From DASYTH01 sp035762905 (GTDB taxonomy: Bacteria > Actinomycetota > Actinomycetes > Mycobacteriales > Pseudonocardiaceae), in the NCBI RefSeq assembly GCF_035762905.1, contig NZ_DASUCC010000076.1, forward strand, positions 1-64,000: a stretch of DNA of 64,000 nt, read 5' to 3'. A program made the translations under genes and the position numbers. Every line of letters begins with the position of its first letter. Position 1 is the first letter of the stretch. Below are positions 16,531-25,255 of the stretch, piece by piece. The notes under the pieces are model-generated. The model did no database searches, was not told the origin of the DNA, and saw only the letters and a list, made by a program, of their open reading frames with translations.

Positions 16531-19215
16531 TCAACGGCGGCGTTCGATCGGCAGCCGCGAGCGGGTCAGCAGGCCGGCGCCGAGCATCGCCACCGCCGGC
16601 ACCACCAGCAGCGTGATGACCAGGTTCAGCCAGGGCACCCCGATCGGCAGCAGCGGCTCCTCCGGCCACACGCCGGCGAACCGCTGGTTGAGCGCGGCCA
16701 GCACGGCGAACGACGCGCCGAGCCCGGCGGCCACCCCGAGCAGCGAGCCCAACCCGGCGATCACCCCGGACTGGCTCACCGACAGCACCCGGCGCAACCT
16801 CGGCGACGCACCGACCGCCGCCAGCGTGCCGAGGTCCGCCCGGCCGTCCGCGGCGGCCAGCCCGGTGGCCAGCGCGGCCGTGACGATCGTCAGCAGCCCG
16901 GCCACGACGGCCAGCACGAACAAATCCCGCGCGCCGTCCTCGGGGCCCCGCTGGACGTACACCTGGTACTCGGTGCCGACCGCCGCCTGGAGCTCGTCCT
17001 GTTCCGCGACCGTGGGCACCCGGCTGGTGGTGGCCAGCACGACCAGCGGGGCGGACTCCAACCCGAGCGAACGCGCGGTCGCCTCGGTCAGCAGGGCGAT
17101 CGGAGCCTTCGGCTGGTGCGGCAGCACGAACCCGGGCGCGGTCACGGTCCGCTCGTCGCCGCCGCCGACCCCCCCGAGCGTCAGGGTCACTTTGCCGTTG
17201 TCCAGGAGGCGCTCGTGATCGACGACCACCGCGCCGGAACGCAGGGCCGCGGTGACCCGGTCCAGGTCCTCGGCCGGGATCTGCGTCACCGCGCCCGCCG
17301 CGGCCTCGTCGATGACGAGCACGAGGCCGAACGGCGACCCGATCGCGCCGAAGTAGATGTGCTCCTCGCCGACGCCGGCACAGCGCGGGTCGCGCCGGGC
17401 GGCGGCCTGTTCGTCGGCGGTCGGGTCCCGCCGCAGGGTCGCGGGGTCGTACGGGCAGGCGTTGGCCGCGGGTGTCTTGGCGAAAGCGAAACACCGCCGG
17501 CCGCCGCACAGCGGGACGTTGATCTCGTGCACGGCCTCGACCGGCATGGTCCGGCGGATCGCGTCCGCCACGCTCGGCGGCAGCGTCGACTGACTCTCGG
17601 CGGACGGACCGAACCGGCCGACGCTGACGTCGCCCACCTGCCCGGCGTCCGCGTTCGCCTCCTGCCCGGCCACCGCGAGCAGCACGACGGCGGCCGAGAT
17701 GGTGCCCACCACCGCGGCCATCACGGCGGCGATGGCCGGCGCGGCGGCCGTGCGGTTGCGGGCGATGTCCCGCAGCGCCATCCGCGGCGCGACCGGCAGC
17801 AGCGGCCCGAGCCGGGCCACCAGACCGACCAGGGCCGGCGTGCACAGCACCAGGCCCAGCTCGAACACGATCAGGGCGCCCAGGATGATCACCGGGTCGA
17901 CCCGCACCACCGCCAGCACGGCCAGCCCGGCACCGGCGGCCAGCAGCACCGCGCCGAGCACCGGCCAGCGGCGGCGGCTGCGCACGACGCCGCGCCGCCC
18001 GGCGAGCGCCGCCACCACGTCCTGCCGCGCGGAGATCCACGCGGGCACCAGCGCGGCCAGCACCCCGGTCAGCACCGCCAGCCCGGCGACGATCACCAGC
18101 GGCAGGGCCGCCACCCGCAGGCCGTCGCTGCGCGCGTTCTCCAACCGCTCGAGCGCCGGCAGCAGCAGCGTGACCGCGGCCAGGCCGAGCGCGACCCCGC
18201 CCACCGCGGCCACCGCGCCAAGCACCACGCCGTCGGCCAGCACGATCCGGCGTACCTGCGCCGGGGCGGCACCGGCCGCGGAGACCATCGCCAGCTCGCG
18301 CCTGCGCCGCCGGACGCCGACCGCGAACGCCGGGCCGGCCAGCAGGACGATCTCCAGCATGGCCAGACCGGAGACCATGGTGAGGATGCCCGCCGGGGGC
18401 CCCTCTCCCTCGTTGATCGAGACGTCCATGTCGTACCGCTCGGCCGGAGCCGGCGGGTTCTCCAGCACGTGCCGGGACACCGCCAGCAGCCCGTCGGTGT
18501 TGAGCTCCTTGACCTGTGCCCAGGTCACCGGGGCGGACGTGGCCACCAGCCAGCGCAGGCCCTGCCGGTCCGGCTCGATCAGGTCGGACGAGCCGGGCAG
18601 CACGATCACGCTGGCCCGCAGGTCGGCCGGATCCTCGACCAGCGCCACCACCCGCAGCGTCCGGTCACCCTCGGCCAGCCGCACGGTGCCGCCGACCCCG
18701 GTGCCGAGCCGTTCGGCGGCGGCCGGGGTGAGCGCGACCTCGTCCGCGGCCGCCGGTGCCCGGCCCTCCTTCGGCAGGAAGATGCCCTGTGCCAACGGAT
18801 CGGCGTAGTCCAGCGCCCGGGCGCTGAGCGTGCCGACCCCGGTCGCGGTGCGCACGGTCAGGTCGCCGGACTGGTCCCGGAGCACCCGGGTGGCGGCCGG
18901 AAGCCGTTCGCGCAGCTGCTCGTCGGTCGGCGCCGGCCCGGCCGGCGCGCTGGATGCGTTGACCGGGAACGAAACCAGGTGCTCGGGCAGCTGCCGCACC
19001 GCGCCGTCGTCCTGCCAGGCCACGACGGCCTGCCCGGTGCCCATCAGCTGCCGCGCCCGCTGCGCGGTGCTGATCTCGAAGGTGTCCCAGGCGACCGCCA
19101 GGAAGGTGACCGCCGCGACCGGCACCATGATCAGCGCGACGACCAGCGCCGAGCGCCCCCGGTGCCGGACCGCCTCCCGCCGGGCGATGCGCAGCGCCGC
19201 ACGCCAACCCCTCAC
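16531..19215 (-). CDS. FtsX-like ABC transporter permease
   Basis: 894 residues starting at a GTG that overlaps the ATPase stop (GTGA). An N-terminal transmembrane helix (LVVALIMVPVAAVTFLAVAW) precedes a large extracytoplasmic domain. Then come two FtsX permease blocks: three helices near 240-390 and the last three helices near the C-terminus. This is the DUF214/MacB-type permease architecture of one long chain with two FtsX domains. It is likely an exporter of peptide, antibiotic or lipid rather than an importer. Confidence 0.88.
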   Translation of the reverse strand: MRGWRAALRIARREAVRHRGRSALVVALIMVPVAAVTFLAVAWDTFEISTAQRARQLMGTGQAVVAWQDDGAVRQLPEHLVSFPVNASSAPAGPAPTDEQLRERLPAATRVLRDQSGDLTVRTATGVGTLSARALDYADPLAQGIFLPKEGRAPAAADEVALTPAAAERLGTGVGGTVRLAEGDRTLRVVALVEDPADLRASVIVLPGSSDLIEPDRQGLRWLVATSAPVTWAQVKELNTDGLLAVSRHVLENPPAPAERYDMDVSINEGEGPPAGILTMVSGLAMLEIVLLAGPAFAVGVRRRRRELAMVSAAGAAPAQVRRIVLADGVVLGAVAAVGGVALGLAAVTLLLPALERLENARSDGLRVAALPLVIVAGLAVLTGVLAALVPAWISARQDVVAALAGRRGVVRSRRRWPVLGAVLLAAGAGLAVLAVVRVDPVIILGALIVFELGLVLCTPALVGLVARLGPLLPVAPRMALRDIARNRTAAAPAIAAVMAAVVGTISAAVVLLAVAGQEANADAGQVGDVSVGRFGPSAESQSTLPPSVADAIRRTMPVEAVHEINVPLCGGRRCFAFAKTPAANACPYDPATLRRDPTADEQAAARRDPRCAGVGEEHIYFGAIGSPFGLVLVIDEAAAGAVTQIPAEDLDRVTAALRSGAVVVDHERLLDNGKVTLTLGGVGGGDERTVTAPGFVLPHQPKAPIALLTEATARSLGLESAPLVVLATTSRVPTVAEQDELQAAVGTEYQVYVQRGPEDGARDLFVLAVVAGLLTIVTAALATGLAAADGRADLGTLAAVGASPRLRRVLSVSQSGVIAGLGSLLGVAAGLGASFAVLAALNQRFAGVWPEEPLLPIGVPWLNLVITLLVVPAVAMLGAGLLTRSRLPIERRR

Positions 19216-19934
19216 CGGGCACCGCCCGGCGCGAGCAGCTCGTCCGGCTGGTCCAGCGGACCGGCGGTGTCGACCACGACGCCGTCGCGCAGGAACACCA
19301 CGCGGTCGGCCCAGGCCGCGTGCCGGGCGTCGTGCGTGACCAGCACCCCGGCCGCCCCATCGTCTACTTTGGACCGGATGAGGCGGAGCACGGCCTCGCC
19401 GGTCTGCGAGTCCAGCGCCCCGGTGGGCTCGTCGGCCAGGATCAGCCGGCGCTTGCCGATCAGTGCCCGGGCGATCGCCACGCGCTGCTGCTGACCGCCG
19501 GACATCTCGTCCGGGAACCGGGACGCGTAGCCGTCGAGGTCCACTTCGGACAGTGCGGACGCGGCGAGCGCCCGCGCCTTGCGGGCGGCCACCCCGTCCA
19601 GTTCGAGCGGCAGCGCGACGTTCTCCGCCGCGGTGAGGCTGGCCAGCAGGTTGAGGTCCTGGAACACATAGCCGACCCGCTGCCGGCGCACGGTGGCCAG
19701 CGCCCGCCTGCCCAAGCCGCTCAGGTCGACGCCGTCCACGTGCACCGAGCCCTGGCTCGGCCGGTCCAGCCCGCCGGCCAGGTTCAGCAGCGTCGACTTC
19801 CCCGAACCGGACGGTCCCATCACCGCGACCAGCTCGCCGGGTTCGACGGCCAGCGTGATTCCGCGCAGGGCGTGCACCGCCGTCTCGCCGCTGCCGTGCA
19901 CCCGGTGCACGTCGCGCAGTTCCAGAACCGTCAT
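19212..19934 (-). CDS. ABC transporter ATP-binding protein, LolD/MacB type
   Basis: 240 residues. Walker A is GPSGSGKST (about 39-47), the signature is MSGGQQQR (about 144-151), Walker B with catalytic Glu is LILADEP, and the switch His is in VTHDARH. Start and stop overlap the neighbours by 4 bp on both sides, so PadR, ATPase and permease form one coupled operon. Confidence 0.93.
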   Translation of the reverse strand: MTVLELRDVHRVHGSGETAVHALRGITLAVEPGELVAVMGPSGSGKSTLLNLAGGLDRPSQGSVHVDGVDLSGLGRRALATVRRQRVGYVFQDLNLLASLTAAENVALPLELDGVAARKARALAASALSEVDLDGYASRFPDEMSGGQQQRVAIARALIGKRRLILADEPTGALDSQTGEAVLRLIRSKVDDGAAGVLVTHDARHAAWADRVVFLRDGVVVDTAGPLDQPDELLAPGGAR

Positions 19935-20503
19935 CTCGAGACCTCCCAGCTCGATTCGGTTGCCGGCTGCGTCGCCGCGTCCGGCGGTGGGGTGTACCGG
20001 ACCAGGCTGGCCTCACAGTGGTCCAACCAGCGGACCTCGGCCTCGGCCTGGAAGATCATCGCGTCCAGCACCAGGCGCCAGGGCAGGTCGTCCGGCCTGG
20101 CGTCGGCCGGCTTCAGCCGGGTCAGCTCCTGCAGCGAGCGCACCGTGGCGGTGCGCTGGGTCTGCACGACCGCCTGGATGTCGACCCCGGGTGTGGTCAG
20201 CGCCAGCGCGAGCTTGATCGCCAGCTCGTCGCGCGGCCGGTCGGCCCGGCCCACCGGCGTGGCGAACCACTGCGCCAGCTCCGCGCGTCCGGCGTCGGTG
20301 ATCTCGTAGTCGCGGTGCCCGTCGTCGCCGTCCGGCATCGCGTGCACCAGTTCGTCCCGCTCCAGCCGGGACAGCGTCGTGTACACCTGCCCGATGTTCA
20401 GCGGCCACGTCCCGCCCGTGGACTCCTCGAACGCCGCGCGCAACTGGTATCCGTGCATCGGCCCGCGCTCAAGCAGCGCGAGCAACCCGTACCTGACCGA
20501 CAT
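19931..20503 (-). CDS. PadR-family transcriptional regulator of the ABC exporter
   Basis: 190 residues. The PadR winged helix (about 1-85) has the family hallmark LLALLERGPMHGYQL and GQVYTTLSRLERDELV, followed by the PadR C-terminal alpha-helical dimer domain. The ATG lies one base from a 26-bp near-perfect palindrome, and no ribosome site fits between, so the transcript may be leaderless. The gene heads the exporter operon and very likely represses it until the exported compound or an inducer binds. Confidence 0.92.
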   Translation of the reverse strand: MSVRYGLLALLERGPMHGYQLRAAFEESTGGTWPLNIGQVYTTLSRLERDELVHAMPDGDDGHRDYEITDAGRAELAQWFATPVGRADRPRDELAIKLALALTTPGVDIQAVVQTQRTATVRSLQELTRLKPADARPDDLPWRLVLDAMIFQAEAEVRWLDHCEASLVRYTPPPDAATQPATESSWEVSR

Positions 20504-20504
20504 G

Positions 20505-20530
20505 GATACTGAGTATGCATACTCGGTATC
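20505..20530. promoter_or_regulatory. PadR operator palindrome
   Basis: Near-perfect 26-bp palindrome with core GAGTATGCATACTC and flanks GATAC/GTATC, mismatched at one symmetric pair. It abuts the PadR start codon at 20503. ATAC/GTAT half-sites are typical of PadR-family operators, and the TATGCAT core may also serve as the -10 element. Confidence 0.75.
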
Positions 20531-20602
20531 CCCAGCGCAAGGAGCGGTCTGTCGGTCCCCGGGCATAGGCTCAGCGCCGATCCGAAGATCCTGGGAGGAC
20601 AG

Positions 20603-21691
20603 ATGCCACAGAAGGTTCTGCTCGCGATCGGTACCCGGAAGGGACTATGGCTGGCCACCAGCACCGACGGCCGGGCCAGCTGGGACGTGACCGGCCCGCA
20701 CCATGCCATGACCGACGTGTACGCGGTCGCCATCGACACCCGCCGGGACACGCCGCGGCTGCTGGCCGGAGTGAACAGCGAGCACTTCGGGCCGAGCGTG
20801 GCCACCAGCGACGACCTGGGCGCCACCTGGCAGGAGCCCGACCACGCCCCGATCGCTTTCCCCGAGGACACCGGCGAGGCGCTGGCCCGCGCCTGGCAGA
20901 TCGCCCCCGGCCCGGCCGGTGAGCCGGACGTGGTCTACGCCGGGGTCGAGCCGTCCGCGCTGTTCCGCTCCACCGACGGCGGCCGCACCTACGAGCTGGT
21001 CCGCGGCCTGTGGGACCACCCGCACCGCGAGCACTGGACGCCCGGCGGCGGCGGCAAGGCGATCCACTCGGTGATCCCGCACCCGACCGCGCCCGAGGTG
21101 GTCACGGTGGCCATGTCGACCGGCGGCGTCTACCGCACCGAGGACGGTGGCGCCTCGTGGCAGCCGCGCAACACCGGCATCCGCGCGGTGCACGTGCCCG
21201 ACCCGTATCCGGAGTACGGCCACTGCGTGCACAAGATCGCCGCCAACCCGGCCGCCCCGGACCGGTACTTCGTCCAGGTGCACCACGGCGTCTACCGCAG
21301 CGACGACGCCACGGCCAGTTGGCAGTCCATCGCCGACGGGCTGCCGAGCGACTTCGGCTTCCCGATGGTGGCGCACCCGCACCGGCCCGACGTGATCTAC
21401 AACTTCCCGCTCGTGGCCGACGCCATGCGGTTCCCGCCGGAGGGCAAGTGCCGCGTGTACCGCAGCGAGGACGCCGGCAAGACCTGGGACGCGCTTGGCA
21501 AGGGACTGCCGGACGGGTTCTGGTCCGGGGTGATGCGCGACGCCATGTGCGCCGACGACGCCGACCCGGCCGGGCTGTACTTCGGCTCCCGCACCGGCGA
21601 GGTCTACGCCAGCCGCGACGAGGGCGACAGCTGGCAGCCGGTCGCCACCCACCTGCCCGACGTGCTGTGCGTCCGGGCCGCTGTGGTCTGA
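20603..21691 (+). CDS. BNR/WD40-like beta-propeller protein (exo-alpha-sialidase-like)
   Basis: 362 residues, ATG after a GGGAGGA site. Repeated Asp-box style segments (STDGRASWDVTG, TEDGGASWQPRN, SEDAGKTWDALG, SRDEGDSWQPVA) define a six- or seven-bladed propeller similar to sialidase or VPS10-type repeats. No signal peptide is present and the catalytic Arg triad of real sialidases is not evident, so enzymatic function is doubtful. The MoaD-like gene starts 4 bp after it; this pairing recurs in actinobacteria but the role is not known to me. Confidence 0.8.
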   Translation: MPQKVLLAIGTRKGLWLATSTDGRASWDVTGPHHAMTDVYAVAIDTRRDTPRLLAGVNSEHFGPSVATSDDLGATWQEPDHAPIAFPEDTGEALARAWQIAPGPAGEPDVVYAGVEPSALFRSTDGGRTYELVRGLWDHPHREHWTPGGGGKAIHSVIPHPTAPEVVTVAMSTGGVYRTEDGGASWQPRNTGIRAVHVPDPYPEYGHCVHKIAANPAAPDRYFVQVHHGVYRSDDATASWQSIADGLPSDFGFPMVAHPHRPDVIYNFPLVADAMRFPPEGKCRVYRSEDAGKTWDALGKGLPDGFWSGVMRDAMCADDADPAGLYFGSRTGEVYASRDEGDSWQPVATHLPDVLCVRAAVV

Positions 21692-21695
21692 CGCC

Positions 21696-21980
21696 ATGCG
21701 GGTCACCGTGCTGCTTCCCGGCGTGCTGCGGGACCGGGCCGACGGGCAGTCCCGGCTCGACGTCGACGTCGCCGAGCCGGCAACCCTCGCCGGCCTGCTC
21801 GACGTGCTCGCCACGAGCTACCCCGCGCTCGAGCGCCGGCTGCGCGACGAGAGCGCCACCCTGCGCCGCTACGTCAACTTCTATGTCAACGGCGAGGAAT
21901 GCCGGTACACCGGCGCCGCCGCCACCCCGCTGTCCGACGGCGCCGAGGTCCAGATCATCCCGTCCGTCGCCGGCGGATGA
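21696..21980 (+). CDS. MoaD/ThiS-family ubiquitin-like protein
   Basis: 94 residues ending in the Gly-Gly tail (SVAGG) that family members use for adenylation and thiocarboxylate formation. The beta-grasp pattern is visible (MRVTVLLPGVLRD, RYVNFYVNGEE, DGAEVQIIPSVAGG). It is coupled to the beta-propeller gene upstream. It could be a sulfur carrier for molybdopterin-like, cysteine or another biosynthesis; no activating enzyme lies nearby. Confidence 0.85.
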   Translation: MRVTVLLPGVLRDRADGQSRLDVDVAEPATLAGLLDVLATSYPALERRLRDESATLRRYVNFYVNGEECRYTGAAATPLSDGAEVQIIPSVAGG

Positions 21981-21987
21981 GCCCGGG

Positions 21988-22030
21988 TCCGGGCCGGCTC
22001 TGCACCCCCAGCACCCAGAGCCGGCCCGGA
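21988..22030. terminator. strong intrinsic terminator between convergent genes
   Basis: Perfect 15-bp stem (21988-22002 pairing with 22016-22030), 13-base loop, followed on the right by TTCCCCCC. It starts 7 bp after the MoaD stop and can act for both this operon and the convergent LuxR gene. Confidence 0.8.
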
Positions 22031-22098
22031 TTCCCCCCGCCGGTGGGCGTCCGGGGGTTCTACGCAGGGTGACACGCCGGGGCGGTGTGCTCCATTGG

Positions 22099-22347
22099 CT
22101 ATTCCGCCAGGTCCGATCCCGGCGCGCGCAGGGTCCATTCCACATAGGCGACCGCCGCGCCCACCCGGGACGCGACCCCGAGCTTCTGAATGATCCGGCT
22201 CACGTGGGCGCGCGCCGTTCGCTCGCGGATTCCCAGCAGTACGGCCACTTCCCGATCGGTCTTGTCCTGTGCCAGCAGCCGGAGAACGTCCCATTCCCGC
22301 TTGGTGAGGCTGGCGAACAGGTGCGTGCTGTCGGATTGCGTGGACAA
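22099..22347 (-). CDS. stand-alone LuxR/GerE DNA-binding domain protein
   Basis: 82 residues, almost entirely a LuxR-type helix-turn-helix (LTKREWDVLRLLAQDKTDREVAVLLGIRERTARAHVSRIIQKLGV, about 14-57). There is no receiver, autoinducer-binding or other sensor domain, as in GerE-like proteins. It may act as a constitutive or dosage-dependent regulator, or dimerise with a sensor partner encoded elsewhere. The 228 bp upstream of it holds no gene I can support. Confidence 0.82.
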   Translation of the reverse strand: MSTQSDSTHLFASLTKREWDVLRLLAQDKTDREVAVLLGIRERTARAHVSRIIQKLGVASRVGAAVAYVEWTLRAPGSDLAE

Positions 22348-22575
22348 CGTGCGCCATCTCCTTCGCCCGGCGAAGAAGGAGCGCCTGCACCTCCACGGCC
22401 AGTCAGGAGATTGAACGCCTCAGCCGACCACCGAGACAGGAACAGACGACCCTTTACGGTCAACCTCATTCTGGCACAAGAAGGTCGCACGGCACGACGA
22501 AGAACCAGCCAGGTGGATCATGCTCGAAACGGCCTTCCGTAGCGCCCGCGACACATTGCGCGACGGACCGCGAGG

Positions 22576-23502
22576 TCAGGTGACGAAGACGGTGAACTCG
22601 GCCCGGTGTACCTGGCCGGCCACGCTGAACTCGAGGAACAGCCGGTGTTCGCCGCGATGCGCGAACTGGGCGGCGAAGCGAATCTCCGGGCCGCCGAGCA
22701 GTTCCCCGATCACCTGGTCCTGCGGATGTTGGTGCAGCAGGCCCATGCTGATCGAGTTGAACGCCGACATGTGCGCGTAGGCGCCGAGATAGGCGTCCAG
22801 GCGGTCGACCGGCGCGCCGGCCTCGTCGGTGACCCGGAACCGCAGCTCGTTGACCTTGTTCACGGCCACCGCCGCGGCGCCGTCGGCGCGGCTGACGGTG
22901 AGCGCGCCGGCCTTGGCGCTGGCCGCCGGGGGTGCCAGGGGAACCAGCGCGGTGTCCCCGGGGATCACGAACGAGACACCGAGCACGGTGGAGTGCATCG
23001 GGTCGGTCCGTTCCGGCGCGAGAAACTCGGCGTAGAGCCGGTACAGGCCGCCGTCCGGCACGGCGATCGTGGTGTGCCAGGTGTCCCCGTGCAGTTCGGG
23101 GTGCAGATGCTGGTACTGGCTCATGTCCTCGCGCAACACGTAGAAGTGCAGCGGCTTGGTGTGCCCGATGTCGTAGCGGGTCAACGGGTTCCCGCGCATG
23201 TCGAGGATCCGGAAGGCCACCGGGACCGCCGCACCGCGTTCGGCGGGCTCTTCGGACAGCACGATCCGGTAGCCGTCGTGCACCACGTCCAGGCCCTCGT
23301 CGACGACCGAGGTACTCGGCGGCACCACCCGGTGGGCCTGGTGCCCGGACGCGCTGCCGCAGGACCTGGCCGAGACGAACACCAGAAGCCCGGCCAGGAC
23401 CAGGGCGGCGACGGCCATCGAGGTCGTCACCGCCCTGTTCGGTCGGCGGTAACCGAGCCGGGCGCGGAGTTCCGCGCGCCGGCCGGTTCGGTCACGAATC
23501 AA
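22576..23502 (-). CDS. membrane-anchored extracytoplasmic protein of unknown function
   Basis: About 308 residues if started at the TTG at 23502, the first start after the upstream gene's stop; a GTG near 23430 would shorten it to begin just before the single transmembrane helix (MAVAALVLAGLLVFVSA). An Arg-rich cytoplasmic tip precedes the helix and an exported region of beta-rich character follows. Several histidine-bearing stretches (HFYVLREDMSQYQHLHPELHGD, YAHMSAFN, LLHQHPQDQ) suggest metal binding and resemble exported proteins near copper or heavy-metal genes. I cannot name the family. It is probably in an operon with the LVIVD-repeat gene 19 bp upstream. Confidence 0.65.
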   Translation of the reverse strand: MIRDRTGRRAELRARLGYRRPNRAVTTSMAVAALVLAGLLVFVSARSCGSASGHQAHRVVPPSTSVVDEGLDVVHDGYRIVLSEEPAERGAAVPVAFRILDMRGNPLTRYDIGHTKPLHFYVLREDMSQYQHLHPELHGDTWHTTIAVPDGGLYRLYAEFLAPERTDPMHSTVLGVSFVIPGDTALVPLAPPAASAKAGALTVSRADGAAAVAVNKVNELRFRVTDEAGAPVDRLDAYLGAYAHMSAFNSISMGLLHQHPQDQVIGELLGGPEIRFAAQFAHRGEHRLFLEFSVAGQVHRAEFTVFVT

Positions 23503-23521
23503 AACGATCGGTCCCGCATGG

Positions 23522-24799
23522 CTACACCGTCGCCCGGACCAGGACCAGGCCCTGTTCGATTCCGCTGATGGCAATGGTTCCGCTGCTGAAGAACGGGTAG
23601 ACGTTCCACGCACCGTTGAAACCGCTGCTGTTGTTCGCCGGGTAGATGTCGAAGAAGCCGATCTCGCTCAGCTGGTTCGACGCGATCCCGCTGGCGTTCA
23701 GGATGCGCAGTCCGGCCCGGTAGTTGGCCTGGTAGATGCGGTTGCCAACGACGTACTGGTTGTGGTCGACCGCGGTACCGAACGTCGGGTTGTACGTTCC
23801 GGTGTGCACCGGGCGGTCCAGGTCGGAGACGTTCCAGATCAGCGTGCGCGGGTTGTTGTCCAGCTCGTCGTCCATCACCAGGCGGGCGTGGTCACCGGTG
23901 AGCCAGCCCTGGTGGGTGTACCGCGCGTTGGTGTAGGTGGTGCGGGAGAGCTGGCGCGGCGCGGTCTTCGTGGTCACGTCGACGATGGTCAGCGTGTCCT
24001 CGTTGTAGTTGAAGCAGATCTCCCGGCCGCGGTGGGTGGTGTCCGGGCCGTTGTAGACCACGCACTGGTTCTCGTGCACGTAGCCGTCGTTGCTCACGCA
24101 GCCGGCGTTGCGCGGCGAGGTCGGGGCCTGCACGTTGACCATGTGCACGCCACCGCTGCAGGTGTTGGTGCCGACGGCGTAGATGAACCCGGTCTGCTCG
24201 TTGACCGACAGCGTGTGCGAGTTGCCGAAGCCGGTGTAGCGGGCGTTGGCGGTGAACGTCTGCGGGGTGGTGACGTTGCGCAGCCGGGTCAGGTCGAACA
24301 CCTGCATGCCGTGGCTGGAGATGTTGTCCGCGCCGATGAACGCGTGGTTGCGGTACACCTTGATGTCCCGCCAGCTGCTGCTGGTTCCGTTGTGCGACGG
24401 CAGGTTGCCCAGGTAGCGCGGGGTGGTCGGCGTGGTCACGTCGACGAACGCGGCGCCGTTGCTGCGGCCGAAGATGATGTACTCCCGGCCGGTGGACGAG
24501 TCGGTCCAGCCCCACATGCTGTTGCCCCGGCCGCCGCCGATGCTGGTCAGCGGCAGGTGAGCCAGCAGGTCAACGTTGCGGCACGGGAACTGGCCGGCCA
24601 TTCCGTTGGTGCAGGGGACAAGAGCCAGGCCGGTGACCGGATCCTGGCGCCAGGCCGGTTCATGATCCCGCTCCATGGCCGCGGCTTCGGCCTTTCCTTC
24701 AGGCGAGTTGGGATCATGGGCCGAAGCCGGCGATGCCAGGACCGCCAGGGCACTGACCGCGACCACGGCCAGGCCGACCAATCGCTTAGGGCTGCGCAT
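23522..24799 (-). CDS. secreted LVIVD-repeat (choice-of-anchor B-like) beta-propeller protein
   Basis: 425 residues from ATG with GAGGAG upstream. Sec signal peptide ends near SPASA. The mature chain has repeated propeller strands of the LVIVD type (AAFVDVTTPTTPRYLGNLPSH, MQVFDLTRLRNVTTPQTF, LTIVDVTTKTAPRQLSRT, LRILNASGIASNQLSEIGFF). Such proteins are exported and their function is not established. The next gene on the strand encodes a membrane-anchored partner candidate. Confidence 0.85.
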   Translation of the reverse strand: MRSPKRLVGLAVVAVSALAVLASPASAHDPNSPEGKAEAAAMERDHEPAWRQDPVTGLALVPCTNGMAGQFPCRNVDLLAHLPLTSIGGGRGNSMWGWTDSSTGREYIIFGRSNGAAFVDVTTPTTPRYLGNLPSHNGTSSSWRDIKVYRNHAFIGADNISSHGMQVFDLTRLRNVTTPQTFTANARYTGFGNSHTLSVNEQTGFIYAVGTNTCSGGVHMVNVQAPTSPRNAGCVSNDGYVHENQCVVYNGPDTTHRGREICFNYNEDTLTIVDVTTKTAPRQLSRTTYTNARYTHQGWLTGDHARLVMDDELDNNPRTLIWNVSDLDRPVHTGTYNPTFGTAVDHNQYVVGNRIYQANYRAGLRILNASGIASNQLSEIGFFDIYPANNSSGFNGAWNVYPFFSSGTIAISGIEQGLVLVRATV

Positions 24800-25255
24800 A
24801 GTCAACTCCTCGAACATCGCGCCAGCAGGGAGACACGACGAAACCGGGCAGTATGCCCACGAACACGTTAGGTGCCCCACCCCGGTCCCGACCATCCCAA
24901 GGACCCATACCAAGCGTTGATGGTCCGGCACCCACCGTGTCCGCCCGTCACCGGCGCCGGTCGCCGAGGGGCCGGCCGGAAGACCACGCGGTGTGAACAA
25001 CATCTGTTGTCCGGTGATCGTCGGGCGTGGTAGCTTACCGTTCGCGGCGGCTCCGGGATGGATTGTGTGCATTTGTCCGAGGGGGGCCACAGGAAACCCG
25101 GGGCCTGGAATTGTTCGCCGACATTTGCGGTGTGCGCCATTGTTCACTTTTCCTGGTCTCGGGTTGCCACTCGACTGGCGAACAGGAACGGGAGTAATGG
25201 CCAGAATCGCCTTCCTCAGACAGGGCCGGCCGGTCGAGCCAGAGACGAGCCGGCG
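24800..25255. other. 456-bp divergent intergenic region with one inverted repeat
   Basis: Separates the leftward LVIVD gene from the rightward dehydrogenase. The only clear structure is ACAACA-TC-TGTTGT at 24997-25010, a perfect inverted repeat suitable for a dimeric regulator. A 20-codon ORF from ATG 25197 ends by TGA inside the dehydrogenase GTG; it has poor support and could be a leader. No other gene is evident. Confidence 0.5.

Noticed and set aside
20603..21691. Calling the BNR-repeat protein a true sialidase
   Set aside because: Asp-box-like repeats are present, but the Arg triad and catalytic Tyr/Glu arrangement are not evident and there is no export signal.
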